Assembly (NCBI RefSeq): GCF_029167645.1
Contig: NZ_CP119147.1
Span: 4,978,501 to 5,042,500 of the forward strand
DNA: 64,000 nt
Reading direction: 5' to 3'
From: Streptomyces sp. AM 2-1-1
GTDB lineage: Bacteria; Actinomycetota; Actinomycetes; Streptomycetales; Streptomycetaceae
Both the position numbers and the translations under genes were made by a program. A model generated the notes under the pieces. That model ran no database searches and was not told where the DNA came from. It worked only from the letters and a program-made list of their open reading frames with translations. Each line of letters opens with the position of its first letter. Within the stretch, counting starts at the first letter, position 1. This document shows positions 18,808 to 27,036 of the stretch, piece after piece.

Positions 18808-21435
18808 GTGCCGCTGTACGACGCGCGCGGCGAGGAGAACAGGGGCAGACGGCACAGAGCCGTGCTCATCGGGGTGGAGCACTACCAGGGCAGCCGGAAC
18901 GACCTTCCGGCCGTCGCGACCAACCTCCGCCTCATGCGCGAGGCCCTGACCGCCGAGGGCACCGGGATGCTTCGCCCGGAGGATCTCGTCGTGATCCCCG
19001 CAGTCGGCGGCTCGGCGGCCACCGTCGACCAGATCCGGGTGCGCGAGGCGCTGGCCGATGCCCGCAGGGACGTCACCGGGCTGCTGGTGGTCTACTTCGC
19101 CGGGCACGGCATCGTGCGCACCGACGGCAGCGACCTCAACCTCATGTTCACCGAGGCGCAGGTGACCCGGGACCGCCGCCACCCTTTCGCGGACACACTG
19201 TCCTGGCGCGACGACATCATGCCGGAACTGCGGAAGGCCCGCGCCGACTGGGTCGTCGTCATCCTCGACTGCTGTTTCGCCGGCAACGCGCTCGCGGACT
19301 TCAACCCCGTCTCCGGGCAGAACTTCGCCCTGCTCACCGCGGCGGAGCCAGGGGTGGAGATCCCGCCCGGTGATCCCCGTACCGGTACGGAGTTCACGGC
19401 AGCCTTCCACCGGCTGCTGACCACGGGGAAGGGCGGGCCGGTGACCTTCACCAGCGTCGTCACCGGCATACGCGAGGCGATGGCTCCGCTCAGGGCCGTC
19501 GACGGTCACCCGTGGGTCCCGGACGAGCTGCGGCACGGCGACGACGTGGTGCTCGCCCTCGCGGCGGACACGCCCCGGCCCATCCGGAAGCCCCGCTGGT
19601 GGAGGATGCGTCCGAGAGCCCTGAAGCGTACGACCGCACTCGTGGCGGCGGGACTTGTCGCCCTCGTCGGGCTCGGAACGGTGTACGTGCTGCATTCGAT
19701 CGGTGATGAACCCTGCGCGCTGCCGCTGCAATTGCGGGTGCTCACCGACCCCGATCTGCGGGAGACCGTACAGAGTGCGGCCGACGCCTACTCCGAGCGG
19801 GGCGGCGACGGATGCCGGACCGTCGGCATCGACGTGTACGACGCCAAGTCCACCGACGCCGTCGAGGCGTTCCGGTCCTCCTCGCTCTGGCAGGAGCCAC
19901 CCGCCACCTGCCCGGCCACGGGCGACTGCCTGCGGCCGCAGCGGGACATCGGCGCGCAACCGGACATCTGGATACCGGCCGCCGGCAGCGCGTGGCAGCG
20001 GGCGGCGGCCGACGGGGCCGGCGGCGCGTCCACCTCCCCCGCGTCCACCTCCGGCGTGTCGGCGGCAGCCAAGGCAAGGAACGTCGTGGAGCTCGACCGT
20101 CTCGGCTCCGTCGCGTACACACCGATGGTTCTGGGGGTGCCGGACACCGTCCCGCTGCCACTCTCCCTCCAGACCGGACAGCCGCTGGACACCCTCGTCT
20201 CCGGACTCAAGGGGATCGATGACGTCGAGATCCTGCGCCCCGACCCCGAAGCCACCGAGGGCGCCCTGCTGGCGACCGAAGCGCTCTACCGGGCCCCGCA
20301 CTCCGGGGGCGCGGGCATGGTCGAACAGAAGATGGCGGAGGTGCTGCGGCCCATGCCCTCCAGCGCTCAGGATCTGATGTGCGCGCTGGCCAAAGAGACA
20401 CGGGGCACCCTGGAGGACTACGCCGCGGTTTTCGTGCCGGAGCAGACCGTGGCCCGGTTCAACCTGTCGGCGAACGAGCCGGGCCGCCCCGGCTGCGCGA
20501 CGGAGGCACTGAGGCGCCGGGTGGCTTACTACCCCTCCGACGTGCCGATGCTGGATCTTCCCTTCGTGCGGGTCACCTGGGCGGGAGCCGACCGGGATGC
20601 CCATGAGCGCGAAGCGGCGGTCCGGGCCTTCCACGCGTGGCTGACTACGGACCCGCGTGGCCAGGGGTACTTCACCAGGGACGGTTTCCGGGGCGTGGCG
20701 CAGGACGGTGCCCCGGCCACACCCGTCGAGGGATCGACCCTGCGGTATGGGGACAACGGGAGGTCCCTCCTGGCACATGTCCCCGAGACCGGTGAGTCCG
20801 CCGCCGCCGCGTCGTTGAACGGCGCTCTGCACGACTACCGTGACGCGCTCGGGCCCGGCAAGGTGCTCTATCTCCTCGACAATTCGAGTTCGACGGCGGA
20901 CAAGCGGGTCTGGGACGGCACCGGAGGCCTCAAGGAACTGGTGGTCCGCTCGATGAGTGCGCTGGGCGCCAGGGATTCGCTCGGGGTCTGGATGGCCGCT
21001 GTGGACGATGGGGCGCCGCCCACCCAGCTCGTGAAGTTCGAGCCCGGCGGCGGAGCCCGCGCTCAGGGGGCCGTCGCCGGGGCGAAGACCGCCGATGTCA
21101 ACGCCCGCATCGCGGACGGCTTGACCAGGGCACTCAAGACCCTGCGCCAGGACGCCGCCGACACGCAGGAGCCGCGTCTCCTCGTGGTGATGACCGACGG
21201 CGAGGACTTCGACGCGGTGACGGAGAAGGACCAGGAGGATCTGGTCTCGACGGCGGGCGGGGAGGTCCGCGTGAGGATCGTGACGGTCTCGCTGCGGAAC
21301 GGCGCCTGCGCACCCGGCTCGCTCGGCGACCGGCTCGCCCGGGCGAGTGCCGGACGCTGCCTGGACCCCGCTGACGACATCGCGGCCGGACTGTCGGCGG
21401 AGGTCGCCAAGACCGGTACGGGGGACGCGGAATGA
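18808..21435 (+). CDS. Membrane-spanning caspase with extracytoplasmic solute-binding and vWA domains
   Basis: An 875-residue multidomain protein. Residues 1-255 are a peptidase C14 (caspase) domain with His100 in YFAGHGIV and Cys156 in ILDCCFAG, so the dyad is intact. A basic stretch (RKPRWWRMRPRALKR) leads into one membrane helix at about 275-296. Residues 300-600 resemble a type 2 solute-binding module, as found in proteins combining a binding domain with vWA (PDIWIPAAGSAW is typical). The C-terminus is a vWA domain with Asp691-x-Ser693-x-Ser695 and VMTDGED near 797. The positive-inside rule places the caspase in the cytoplasm and the rest outside. This architecture suggests that an external ligand triggers an internal protease. 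GTG 18808 follows GGGAGG; ATGA couples it to the next gene. Confidence 0.85.
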   Translation: MPLYDARGEENRGRRHRAVLIGVEHYQGSRNDLPAVATNLRLMREALTAEGTGMLRPEDLVVIPAVGGSAATVDQIRVREALADARRDVTGLLVVYFAGHGIVRTDGSDLNLMFTEAQVTRDRRHPFADTLSWRDDIMPELRKARADWVVVILDCCFAGNALADFNPVSGQNFALLTAAEPGVEIPPGDPRTGTEFTAAFHRLLTTGKGGPVTFTSVVTGIREAMAPLRAVDGHPWVPDELRHGDDVVLALAADTPRPIRKPRWWRMRPRALKRTTALVAAGLVALVGLGTVYVLHSIGDEPCALPLQLRVLTDPDLRETVQSAADAYSERGGDGCRTVGIDVYDAKSTDAVEAFRSSSLWQEPPATCPATGDCLRPQRDIGAQPDIWIPAAGSAWQRAAADGAGGASTSPASTSGVSAAAKARNVVELDRLGSVAYTPMVLGVPDTVPLPLSLQTGQPLDTLVSGLKGIDDVEILRPDPEATEGALLATEALYRAPHSGGAGMVEQKMAEVLRPMPSSAQDLMCALAKETRGTLEDYAAVFVPEQTVARFNLSANEPGRPGCATEALRRRVAYYPSDVPMLDLPFVRVTWAGADRDAHEREAAVRAFHAWLTTDPRGQGYFTRDGFRGVAQDGAPATPVEGSTLRYGDNGRSLLAHVPETGESAAAASLNGALHDYRDALGPGKVLYLLDNSSSTADKRVWDGTGGLKELVVRSMSALGARDSLGVWMAAVDDGAPPTQLVKFEPGGGARAQGAVAGAKTADVNARIADGLTRALKTLRQDAADTQEPRLLVVMTDGEDFDAVTEKDQEDLVSTAGGEVRVRIVTVSLRNGACAPGSLGDRLARASAGRCLDPADDIAAGLSAEVAKTGTGDAE

Positions 21436-22883
21436 GCCGTGCGGAGAGGGCCGCCGTCCGCCACGGGACCAGGACGGCCGCTGCCCTCGGCTGTCTTCTC
21501 GCACTCGTCTCCGCCGCATGCACGGGTGGGCCCGAGGACCGGCAGCAGCCCGGACCGAAGGAGGCGGCGCACGGGCCTCTCGTCATCGCCAGCGGACTCG
21601 ACGTCACCGGTTCCGGAAGCGTACGGCAGCAGCTCGTGGAGGAATGGAACCGCCGGCACGCCGGGTCCGAGTCCCAGCAGGCCAAGCTCGTCGAGCTGCC
21701 CGGGGGCGCGGACCAGCAGCGCAGCCAGCTCCTCGGCGCACTCCAGTCCGGCAGCGCCCACTACGACGTGGTGAACCTGGACATCACCTGGATCCCCGAA
21801 TTCGCCGAAGCCGGACTCATCAGCCCCATGCCGGTCGCGAAGACCGGATCCCCCGACGACGCCGGCTTCATCGAGCAGGTCCATGCCACCACCGTCTGGA
21901 AGGGACGCTCCTACGCCCGGCCGTTCAACACCGACGTGGGGCTCCTCTACTACCGGCCCGGCTCCCTGAAGGGCATCGAACCCCAGAACCGGCCGACAGA
22001 TGACTGGACGTGGGCGCAGCTCCTCTCGTCGATCGACACCATGGACCTGAACCCGGTGAAGCCGGGTGACCGGGCCGGCTGGACCACCCAGCTGAAGGAG
22101 TACGAAGGGCTGACGGTCAACACGATCGAGGCGTTCGCCGACGCCGAGGTCTACCTGACCGACAGCGAGGGGCACTACCTCTCCAACGCCGAGGAGTTGA
22201 AACGCGGTCTCGACACCCTCATCGACCGCGTCGGCGACCGCAGGGTGCAACCGGCCGCACTCGACTCCGACGAGACGGCGTCCCTCGCCGACTTCACCGA
22301 GGACCGCGCCGTCTTCCTGCGCCACTGGCCGTACGCGTACGGGGCCTTGGCGAGCCTGATGGAGCCGGGTGAGTACAGAGTGCGCAGGCTGCCGGGCAAG
22401 GCGGTGCTCGGCGGGCAGAACCTCGCCGTGGCCGCCGACTCGCCCCGCGCGGACGACGCCCGCGCGCTCATCGCCTTCCTGACTTCGCCGGAGAGTGAAC
22501 GCTGTCTGTTCGACGCGGGCTTCGCCGCCACCCGGACTTCCGTGTACGACGGCGTCTCGAAGCCCTGCTGGCCCCGTGTCGATGCCGCGATCCGGCCTGC
22601 CGACGACGCCACGGGGGAGGGCGCACCGAAGAGGCAGTCGGCGCAGGAGCGCACCGTGTACACGGAGACTCTCCGCTCGGCTCTGACGGTGGCGGTGCAG
22701 CGCCCGCGCACCCCGTACTACGGCGCGTTCACCCAGGTCCTCCAGTCCCACGTGTACGCGCTGCTGAAGGCGGATCGGCGGCCCGACACCGATGAGGCCG
22801 AAGAGCTCGACGCGGCACTCCGGAAGGCATTCGCGGGCAGGCAGGAGGAGCCCGGCAAGCAGGGGGAGGAACCGGACAGGTAG
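21432..22883 (+). CDS. Solute-binding lipoprotein (family 1 type) without an ABC partner
   Basis: A 483-residue exported lipoprotein. The N-terminus has arginines, a hydrophobic run and a lipobox ending LVSAAC, giving a lipid-anchored Cys near residue 30. The body has the layout of sugar-type ABC binding proteins: an early strand-helix with LVEEWNRRH, DVVNLDITWIPEFAEAGLI, WKGRSYARPFNTDVGLLYYR, and ENLAVAADSPRADDARALIAFL-like C-lobe features. No permease or ATPase gene is nearby. Instead its ATG overlaps the caspase stop, so it probably serves as an external sensor or ligand presenter for the caspase fusion, which itself carries a binding domain. That role is inference. Confidence 0.88.
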   Translation: MSRAERAAVRHGTRTAAALGCLLALVSAACTGGPEDRQQPGPKEAAHGPLVIASGLDVTGSGSVRQQLVEEWNRRHAGSESQQAKLVELPGGADQQRSQLLGALQSGSAHYDVVNLDITWIPEFAEAGLISPMPVAKTGSPDDAGFIEQVHATTVWKGRSYARPFNTDVGLLYYRPGSLKGIEPQNRPTDDWTWAQLLSSIDTMDLNPVKPGDRAGWTTQLKEYEGLTVNTIEAFADAEVYLTDSEGHYLSNAEELKRGLDTLIDRVGDRRVQPAALDSDETASLADFTEDRAVFLRHWPYAYGALASLMEPGEYRVRRLPGKAVLGGQNLAVAADSPRADDARALIAFLTSPESERCLFDAGFAATRTSVYDGVSKPCWPRVDAAIRPADDATGEGAPKRQSAQERTVYTETLRSALTVAVQRPRTPYYGAFTQVLQSHVYALLKADRRPDTDEAEELDAALRKAFAGRQEEPGKQGEEPDR

Positions 22884-22885
22884 AC

Positions 22886-23000
22886 GGGCCCGGCTCTCTC
22901 CGGGCCCGGGCGCACGTCCCGTCCGTCGCCCGCCGTCCCGGCGCCTGACCCGGAGGAGCCACGGACCAGGGCCGGCTCCGGGAAGTCCGGAACCGGCCCT
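22886..23000. terminator. Two hairpins between convergent genes
   Basis: The first is a perfect 8-bp GGGCCCGG stem (22886-22893 with 22900-22907), just after the lipoprotein stop. The second is an 8-bp AGGGCCGG stem (22968-22975 with 22993-23000) with an inner 5-bp stem, nearer the MFS gene. They probably serve one gene each. Confidence 0.65.
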
Positions 23001-23058
23001 GACGCGTCGCGGGGTCACGGGGGACACCAGGGACCCGCCGCGGAGGAGGTCGTACGGG

Positions 23059-24633
23059 TCAGTGCACCGGCACGACCGGCGGCTGCTCGCCCTCCTCGGC
23101 GAGCCGCTCCAGACCGCTCTTGGTCTTGAGGGGCTTCTCCTTGATGAAGAGCACCGCGACGAGCGCGAAGAGCGCGAAGGGCGCGCCGACGAGGAAGACG
23201 GAGCCGGTGGCGACGCCGTACGCGTTCTGCACGATCTCGCGAGCCTGTTCCGGCAGGGTCGTCAGGTCGGGGATGGCCCCGTCGCCCCCGCCGGCCCCGG
23301 AGCTGCCGAAGCCCTTCTCCAGCTCGGAGGCGACCCGGTGGCTGAGTACCGCACCGAGCGCGCTCGTGCCCACGGCGCCGCCCAGGCTGCGGAAGAAGGA
23401 GAGCGTCGAGGTGGCCGAGCCCAGGTCGGCGGCGGCCACGTCGTTCTGGGCCGCGAGGACCAGGTTCTGCATCAGCATGCCGACGCCGATGCCGAGCACG
23501 GCCATGTAGGGCGCGATGACCCAGAACGACGTGCCGGCGCCGATCGTGGAGAGCAGGCACATACCGGCGGTCATGATGACGCCGCCGGCGACCAGGAACG
23601 ACTTCCACTTGCCGCGCCTGCTGATGAGCTGACCGGCGACGGTCGTCGAGACCATCAGGCCGAGGATCATCGGAAGGCTCATCAGACCCGCCATGGTGGG
23701 GGACTTGCCCAGCGAGATCTGGAAGTACTGCGACAGGAAGACCGTGCCGCCGAACATGGCCACACCGACGAGGAAGCTCGCCACGGTGGTCAGCGAGACG
23801 GTCCGGTTGCGGAAGATGCTCAGCGGGATCATCGGTTCCTGGACCTTCGACTCGACCAGGACGGCGAGCGCGACCAGGGCGGCGCCGCCGAGGACGAGCG
23901 CGGCCGACGGACCGGACACCCAGTCGAACTCCGAGCCGCCGAGCGTGACCCAGAGCAGGAGGGCGCTGACCCCGGCCATGATGAGGAAGGCACCGAGGTA
24001 GTCGATCTTCGCCTCGCGGCGGACGACGGGCAGCTTGAGTGTCTTCTGCAGCAGGAAGATCGCGAGCAGGGCGAACGGTACGCCGATGAAGAAGCACCAG
24101 CGCCAGCCGAGCCACGAGGTGTCGACGAGCACGCCGCCAATCAGCGGGCCCGCGACGGTGCCGACTGCGAAGACGGCGCCGAAGATGCCGGAGAACTTGC
24201 CGAGTTCACGCGGCGGGATGATCGAGGCCATCACGACCTGGGCGAGCGCGGTGAGACCGCCGGCGCCGATGCCCTGGAGCACCCGGCTGATGATGAGCAC
24301 GGTGACGCTGTGGGAGAAGCCCGCCACGAGCGAACCGACGACGAACATCGACAGGGAGAGCTGGAGCAGCAGCTTCTTGTCGTAGAGGTCGGAGAGCTTG
24401 CCCCAGACCGGCACGGTGGCCGTCATCGCCAGCAGCTCCGAGGTGACCACCCAGGTGTAGGAGGACTGGCTGCCGTGCAGGTCGGTGATGATGCGCGGAA
24501 GCGCGTTGGCGACGACCGTCGAGGCGAGGATGGCCACGAACATTCCGGCCATGAGCCCGGACATGGCCTGGATTATCTGGCGGTGGTTCATGGAGGAGGA
24601 CTCCCGGGGTTCGGGCGTCACGGCAGCGGACAT
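23059..24633 (-). CDS. MFS multidrug efflux transporter, DHA2 (14-helix) type
   Basis: A 524-residue inner-membrane proton antiporter. The conserved loop motif A reads GKLSDLYDKK, motif B is RVLQGIGAGG, and the antiporter motif C is GPLIGGVLVD. Fourteen hydrophobic segments can be counted, placing it in the DHA2/EmrB-QacA group that exports drugs or antibiotics. ATG 24633 is the start used here; a second ATG 14 codons in is possible. It lies 119 bases downstream of a TetR gene on the same strand and is likely co-transcribed with or controlled by it. Export of this strain's own or a competitor's metabolite cannot be decided. Confidence 0.93.
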   Translation of the reverse strand: MSAAVTPEPRESSSMNHRQIIQAMSGLMAGMFVAILASTVVANALPRIITDLHGSQSSYTWVVTSELLAMTATVPVWGKLSDLYDKKLLLQLSLSMFVVGSLVAGFSHSVTVLIISRVLQGIGAGGLTALAQVVMASIIPPRELGKFSGIFGAVFAVGTVAGPLIGGVLVDTSWLGWRWCFFIGVPFALLAIFLLQKTLKLPVVRREAKIDYLGAFLIMAGVSALLLWVTLGGSEFDWVSGPSAALVLGGAALVALAVLVESKVQEPMIPLSIFRNRTVSLTTVASFLVGVAMFGGTVFLSQYFQISLGKSPTMAGLMSLPMILGLMVSTTVAGQLISRRGKWKSFLVAGGVIMTAGMCLLSTIGAGTSFWVIAPYMAVLGIGVGMLMQNLVLAAQNDVAAADLGSATSTLSFFRSLGGAVGTSALGAVLSHRVASELEKGFGSSGAGGGDGAIPDLTTLPEQAREIVQNAYGVATGSVFLVGAPFALFALVAVLFIKEKPLKTKSGLERLAEEGEQPPVVPVH

Positions 24634-24752
24634 CGCTGGTTGTACCTCTTGTCTCTGCTGGTGCGGAAGGTGGAGCGGCGGCCCGGGGCGGGCTGGTGGA
24701 GCGGCGGCCCGGGGTGCGGGCCGGTGGGTCGGGCAGATGCTCGACGGGCGCC

Positions 24753-25361
24753 TCAGTCGCCGAGGCCGGCGGAGAGCTCGTCGAAGGCCTCGTCGTAGAG
24801 GGTCAGGAACGCGCGGGTGCGGCCGGTGGCGGTCCAGATCTCCACGGCCGCCCGTACGGCGGCGACGGCGGCGTGCACCAGCAACCGGGAGCGCAGACCC
24901 GACGTGGGGTCCTGGCCGAGCCGTTGCGCCACCGCCGAGATCAGCGCCTCCTCGTCGGCGCCGCGCGCGGCGAGGAAGCGGGGGAAGAGCGAGGGGGTGC
25001 GGCCCAGCACGGTGCACTGGAGCTCCCACCGTTCCGGCGCGTCCTCGATGTGGGCCATCTCCTCCCCGAGGACCCGGCGCAGGACGGCGAGCGGGCCGAG
25101 TTCCGCCGGGGCGGAGAGGACCGCCGCGCGGGTCCGCCCGGCGCTGTCCGGGTCCGGGACGAGAATGGCGTCGTCGAGGTGGGCGAAGTAGTTGAAGAAG
25201 GTCCGCACCGAGACGCCGACCGACTCGGTGACCGCCTCCACCGTCACCTGGTCGAGCCCGTGTTCGGCCGCCATGCGCAGGGCGGTGTCCGCCAGCGCTT
25301 CACGGGTGGCGCGCTTCTTGCGCTCGCGCAGGCCGGGCGCCGGGGAAGGGGGGGAGGTCAC
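24753..25361 (-). CDS. TetR-family repressor of the adjacent MFS pump
   Basis: A 202-residue regulator. The N-terminal helix-turn-helix is clear: REALADTALRMAAEHG, then VTVEAVTESVGVSVRTFFNYF, with the usual Phe-Phe-x-Tyr end of the recognition helix. The C-terminal ligand domain is helical and unassigned. Start GTG 25361 lies directly beside the symmetric TGCA operator and lacks a good ribosome-binding site. The transcript may be leaderless, or the start may lie slightly further upstream. Probably autoregulatory and repressing the MFS pump downstream. Confidence 0.88.
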   Translation of the reverse strand: MTSPPSPAPGLRERKKRATREALADTALRMAAEHGLDQVTVEAVTESVGVSVRTFFNYFAHLDDAILVPDPDSAGRTRAAVLSAPAELGPLAVLRRVLGEEMAHIEDAPERWELQCTVLGRTPSLFPRFLAARGADEEALISAVAQRLGQDPTSGLRSRLLVHAAVAAVRAAVEIWTATGRTRAFLTLYDEAFDELSAGLGD

Positions 25362-25364
25362 GAA

Positions 25365-25398
25365 GATGCATGCTATGCAAAAATGCACATCCTGCAAA
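25365..25398. promoter_or_regulatory. Four-TGCA symmetric operator
   Basis: TGCA occurs at 25367, 25376, 25384 and 25393. The four copies are placed exactly symmetrically about 25381.5, with spacers of 5, 4 and 5 bases, in AT-richer DNA than its surroundings. TGCA is itself palindromic, so the array looks like a double binding site for a dimeric repressor. It abuts the TetR start and lies 165 bases before the VOC gene at 25563, so it could control both directions. Confidence 0.6.
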
Positions 25399-25562
25399 GT
25401 TCATTCTTTTCGGGGCGATCTCCTGCTCCGGGCGATGAGTTCCCGGCGCGCCAGCCGTCTACCCCTTCGAAAGCGCGCGGGAGCGGCCCAGGATGGCCGC
25501 AGCGCCCATGCGCGGACCGCCACCGACTCCCGGCGGCGGCGACACGGAGGAGTGGGACCACC

Positions 25563-25973
25563 ATGGACAAGATGATCTTCGTGAACCTCCCGGTGAAGGA
25601 CCTGGACGTCAGCAAGGCCTTCTTCGAGAAGCTCGGCTACCACTGCAACCCCGGATTCACCGACGAGCACGCCGCCTGCGTGGTCATCAGCGACACGATC
25701 TACGTCATGCTGCTCACCGAACCGCGGTTCGGGGACTTCGCCACCAAGGAGATCGCGGACGCGGAGAAGACGACCGAGGTCATGCTCTGTCTGAGCGCGG
25801 AGAGCCGCGCCGAGGTGGACGAGACCGTCGACACGGCGCTCGCCGCCGGAGGCTTCCCGGCCGGCGCCACCCAGGACTACGGCACCATGTACGGCCGCTC
25901 CTTCCAGGACCCGGACCACCACGTCTGGGAGGTCATGTGGATGGACCCGGCCGCCGTCGCCGAACGCTCCTGA
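25563..25973 (+). CDS. VOC-fold (glyoxalase-like) protein
   Basis: A 136-residue single VOC-pair protein. It begins MIFVNLPVKDLDVSKAFFEKLGY, has a central VMLLTEPRFGDF strand and closes with FQDPDHHVWEVMWMDP, whose Glu is a usual metal ligand. Members act as glyoxalase-like isomerases, dioxygenases or resistance proteins; the type here is unresolved. GGAGG lies 12 bases before ATG 25563. It is divergent from the TetR/MFS pair and convergent with the SDR gene 39 bases downstream. Confidence 0.85.
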   Translation: MDKMIFVNLPVKDLDVSKAFFEKLGYHCNPGFTDEHAACVVISDTIYVMLLTEPRFGDFATKEIADAEKTTEVMLCLSAESRAEVDETVDTALAAGGFPAGATQDYGTMYGRSFQDPDHHVWEVMWMDPAAVAERS

Positions 25974-26012
25974 CCGCCTCCGGGCGGCCGGCGGGCGCGT
26001 CCGCACACCCCC

Positions 26013-26936
26013 TCAGAGGCCCGGGTACACCACCTTGGTGAGCTGCTGGGACGCCGACCAGAGGCGCTCGCCCGTCACGTCGTCCAGGGTGCGGCGCGCC
26101 CGCCAGGAGCGGGCCGGCGCGCCGCGCACCCCGAGCCGTCCCGGGCCCGTGAACGAGTCGGGCCGGACGCCGGGCGCCGTCGCCGCGTGGAGCACGGGCA
26201 GCGCCCCCGCCGTGGCGGTCTGGGCGACCAGGCGGTTGCTGAGCGCCATCACCCGCTCGGTGGACCGGCGTCGCTCCAGCCGGGGACCCGCCGTCGTCAG
26301 GTTGGTGGAGGCGTACCCGGGGTGCGCGGCGGCGGCCACGACCGGCGAACCGGTCCGCGCCAGCAGCCGGGCGAGCTCGTGGACGAAGAGCAGGTTGGCG
26401 GTCTTCGACGCGCCGTAGGCGATCCAGCGACGGTACCTGCGCTCGCTGTTGAGGTCGCCCATGTCGATGTCGGCGAGTGCGTGCAGCATGCTCGACACCG
26501 TCACCACCCGCGCCTTCCCGGCCGCGCGCAGGGCGGGCAGCAGCAGCCCGGTGAGGGCGTAGTGCCCGAGGTGGTTGACGCCGAACTGCGTCTCGAAGCC
26601 GTCGGCCGTCCGCCCGTACGGCAGCGCCATCACCCCCGCGTTGTTGACCAGCAGGTCGATCCGGTCGGGGGCGTGCGAGGCCGCGAACTCCCGTACGGAG
26701 GAGAGGTCCGCCAGGTCCAGCGGGACGAACGCCACGTCCGCGCCGGGGACCGCCCGGCGGATGCGGTCCGCCGCGCCCTCCCCGCGCTCGTCGTCCCGGC
26801 AGGCGAGCAGCACCCTGGCCCCGCGGCGGGCCAACTCCCGGGCCGTGACGAGGCCGAGGCCGCTGTTGGCCCCGGTGACCACGGCCGTGCGGCCGCTCTG
26901 GTCGGGGATGTCGCGCGTGTTCCAGCCCTGGATCAT
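26013..26936 (-). CDS. Short-chain dehydrogenase/reductase
   Basis: A 307-residue NAD(P)-dependent oxidoreductase of the retinol-dehydrogenase/protochlorophyllide-reductase-like branch. The Rossmann motif is TGANSGLG. NNAG is present, the catalytic Ser lies in VTVSSMLH, and Tyr/Lys in AYGASKTAN. The arginine-rich LACRDDERG after the second strand favours NADPH. ATG 26936 is used; a GTG two codons earlier (26942) is equally plausible, and neither has a strong ribosome-binding site. Substrate unknown. Confidence 0.9.
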   Translation of the reverse strand: MIQGWNTRDIPDQSGRTAVVTGANSGLGLVTARELARRGARVLLACRDDERGEGAADRIRRAVPGADVAFVPLDLADLSSVREFAASHAPDRIDLLVNNAGVMALPYGRTADGFETQFGVNHLGHYALTGLLLPALRAAGKARVVTVSSMLHALADIDMGDLNSERRYRRWIAYGASKTANLLFVHELARLLARTGSPVVAAAAHPGYASTNLTTAGPRLERRRSTERVMALSNRLVAQTATAGALPVLHAATAPGVRPDSFTGPGRLGVRGAPARSWRARRTLDDVTGERLWSASQQLTKVVYPGL

Positions 26937-27036
26937 GGGCACAGCGTACGGCCGGTGGCCACCGCGGTACGGTCCGGCTTCCGCGGGGCGGCAGGCCGGA
27001 CCGTACGCCGGGCCGCGGGCCCGGCGGGTGACCGGG

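Noticed and set aside
21432..22883. Treating the lipoprotein as part of a sugar ABC importer
   Set aside because: No permease or ATPase gene is adjacent, and its start overlaps the caspase fusion.
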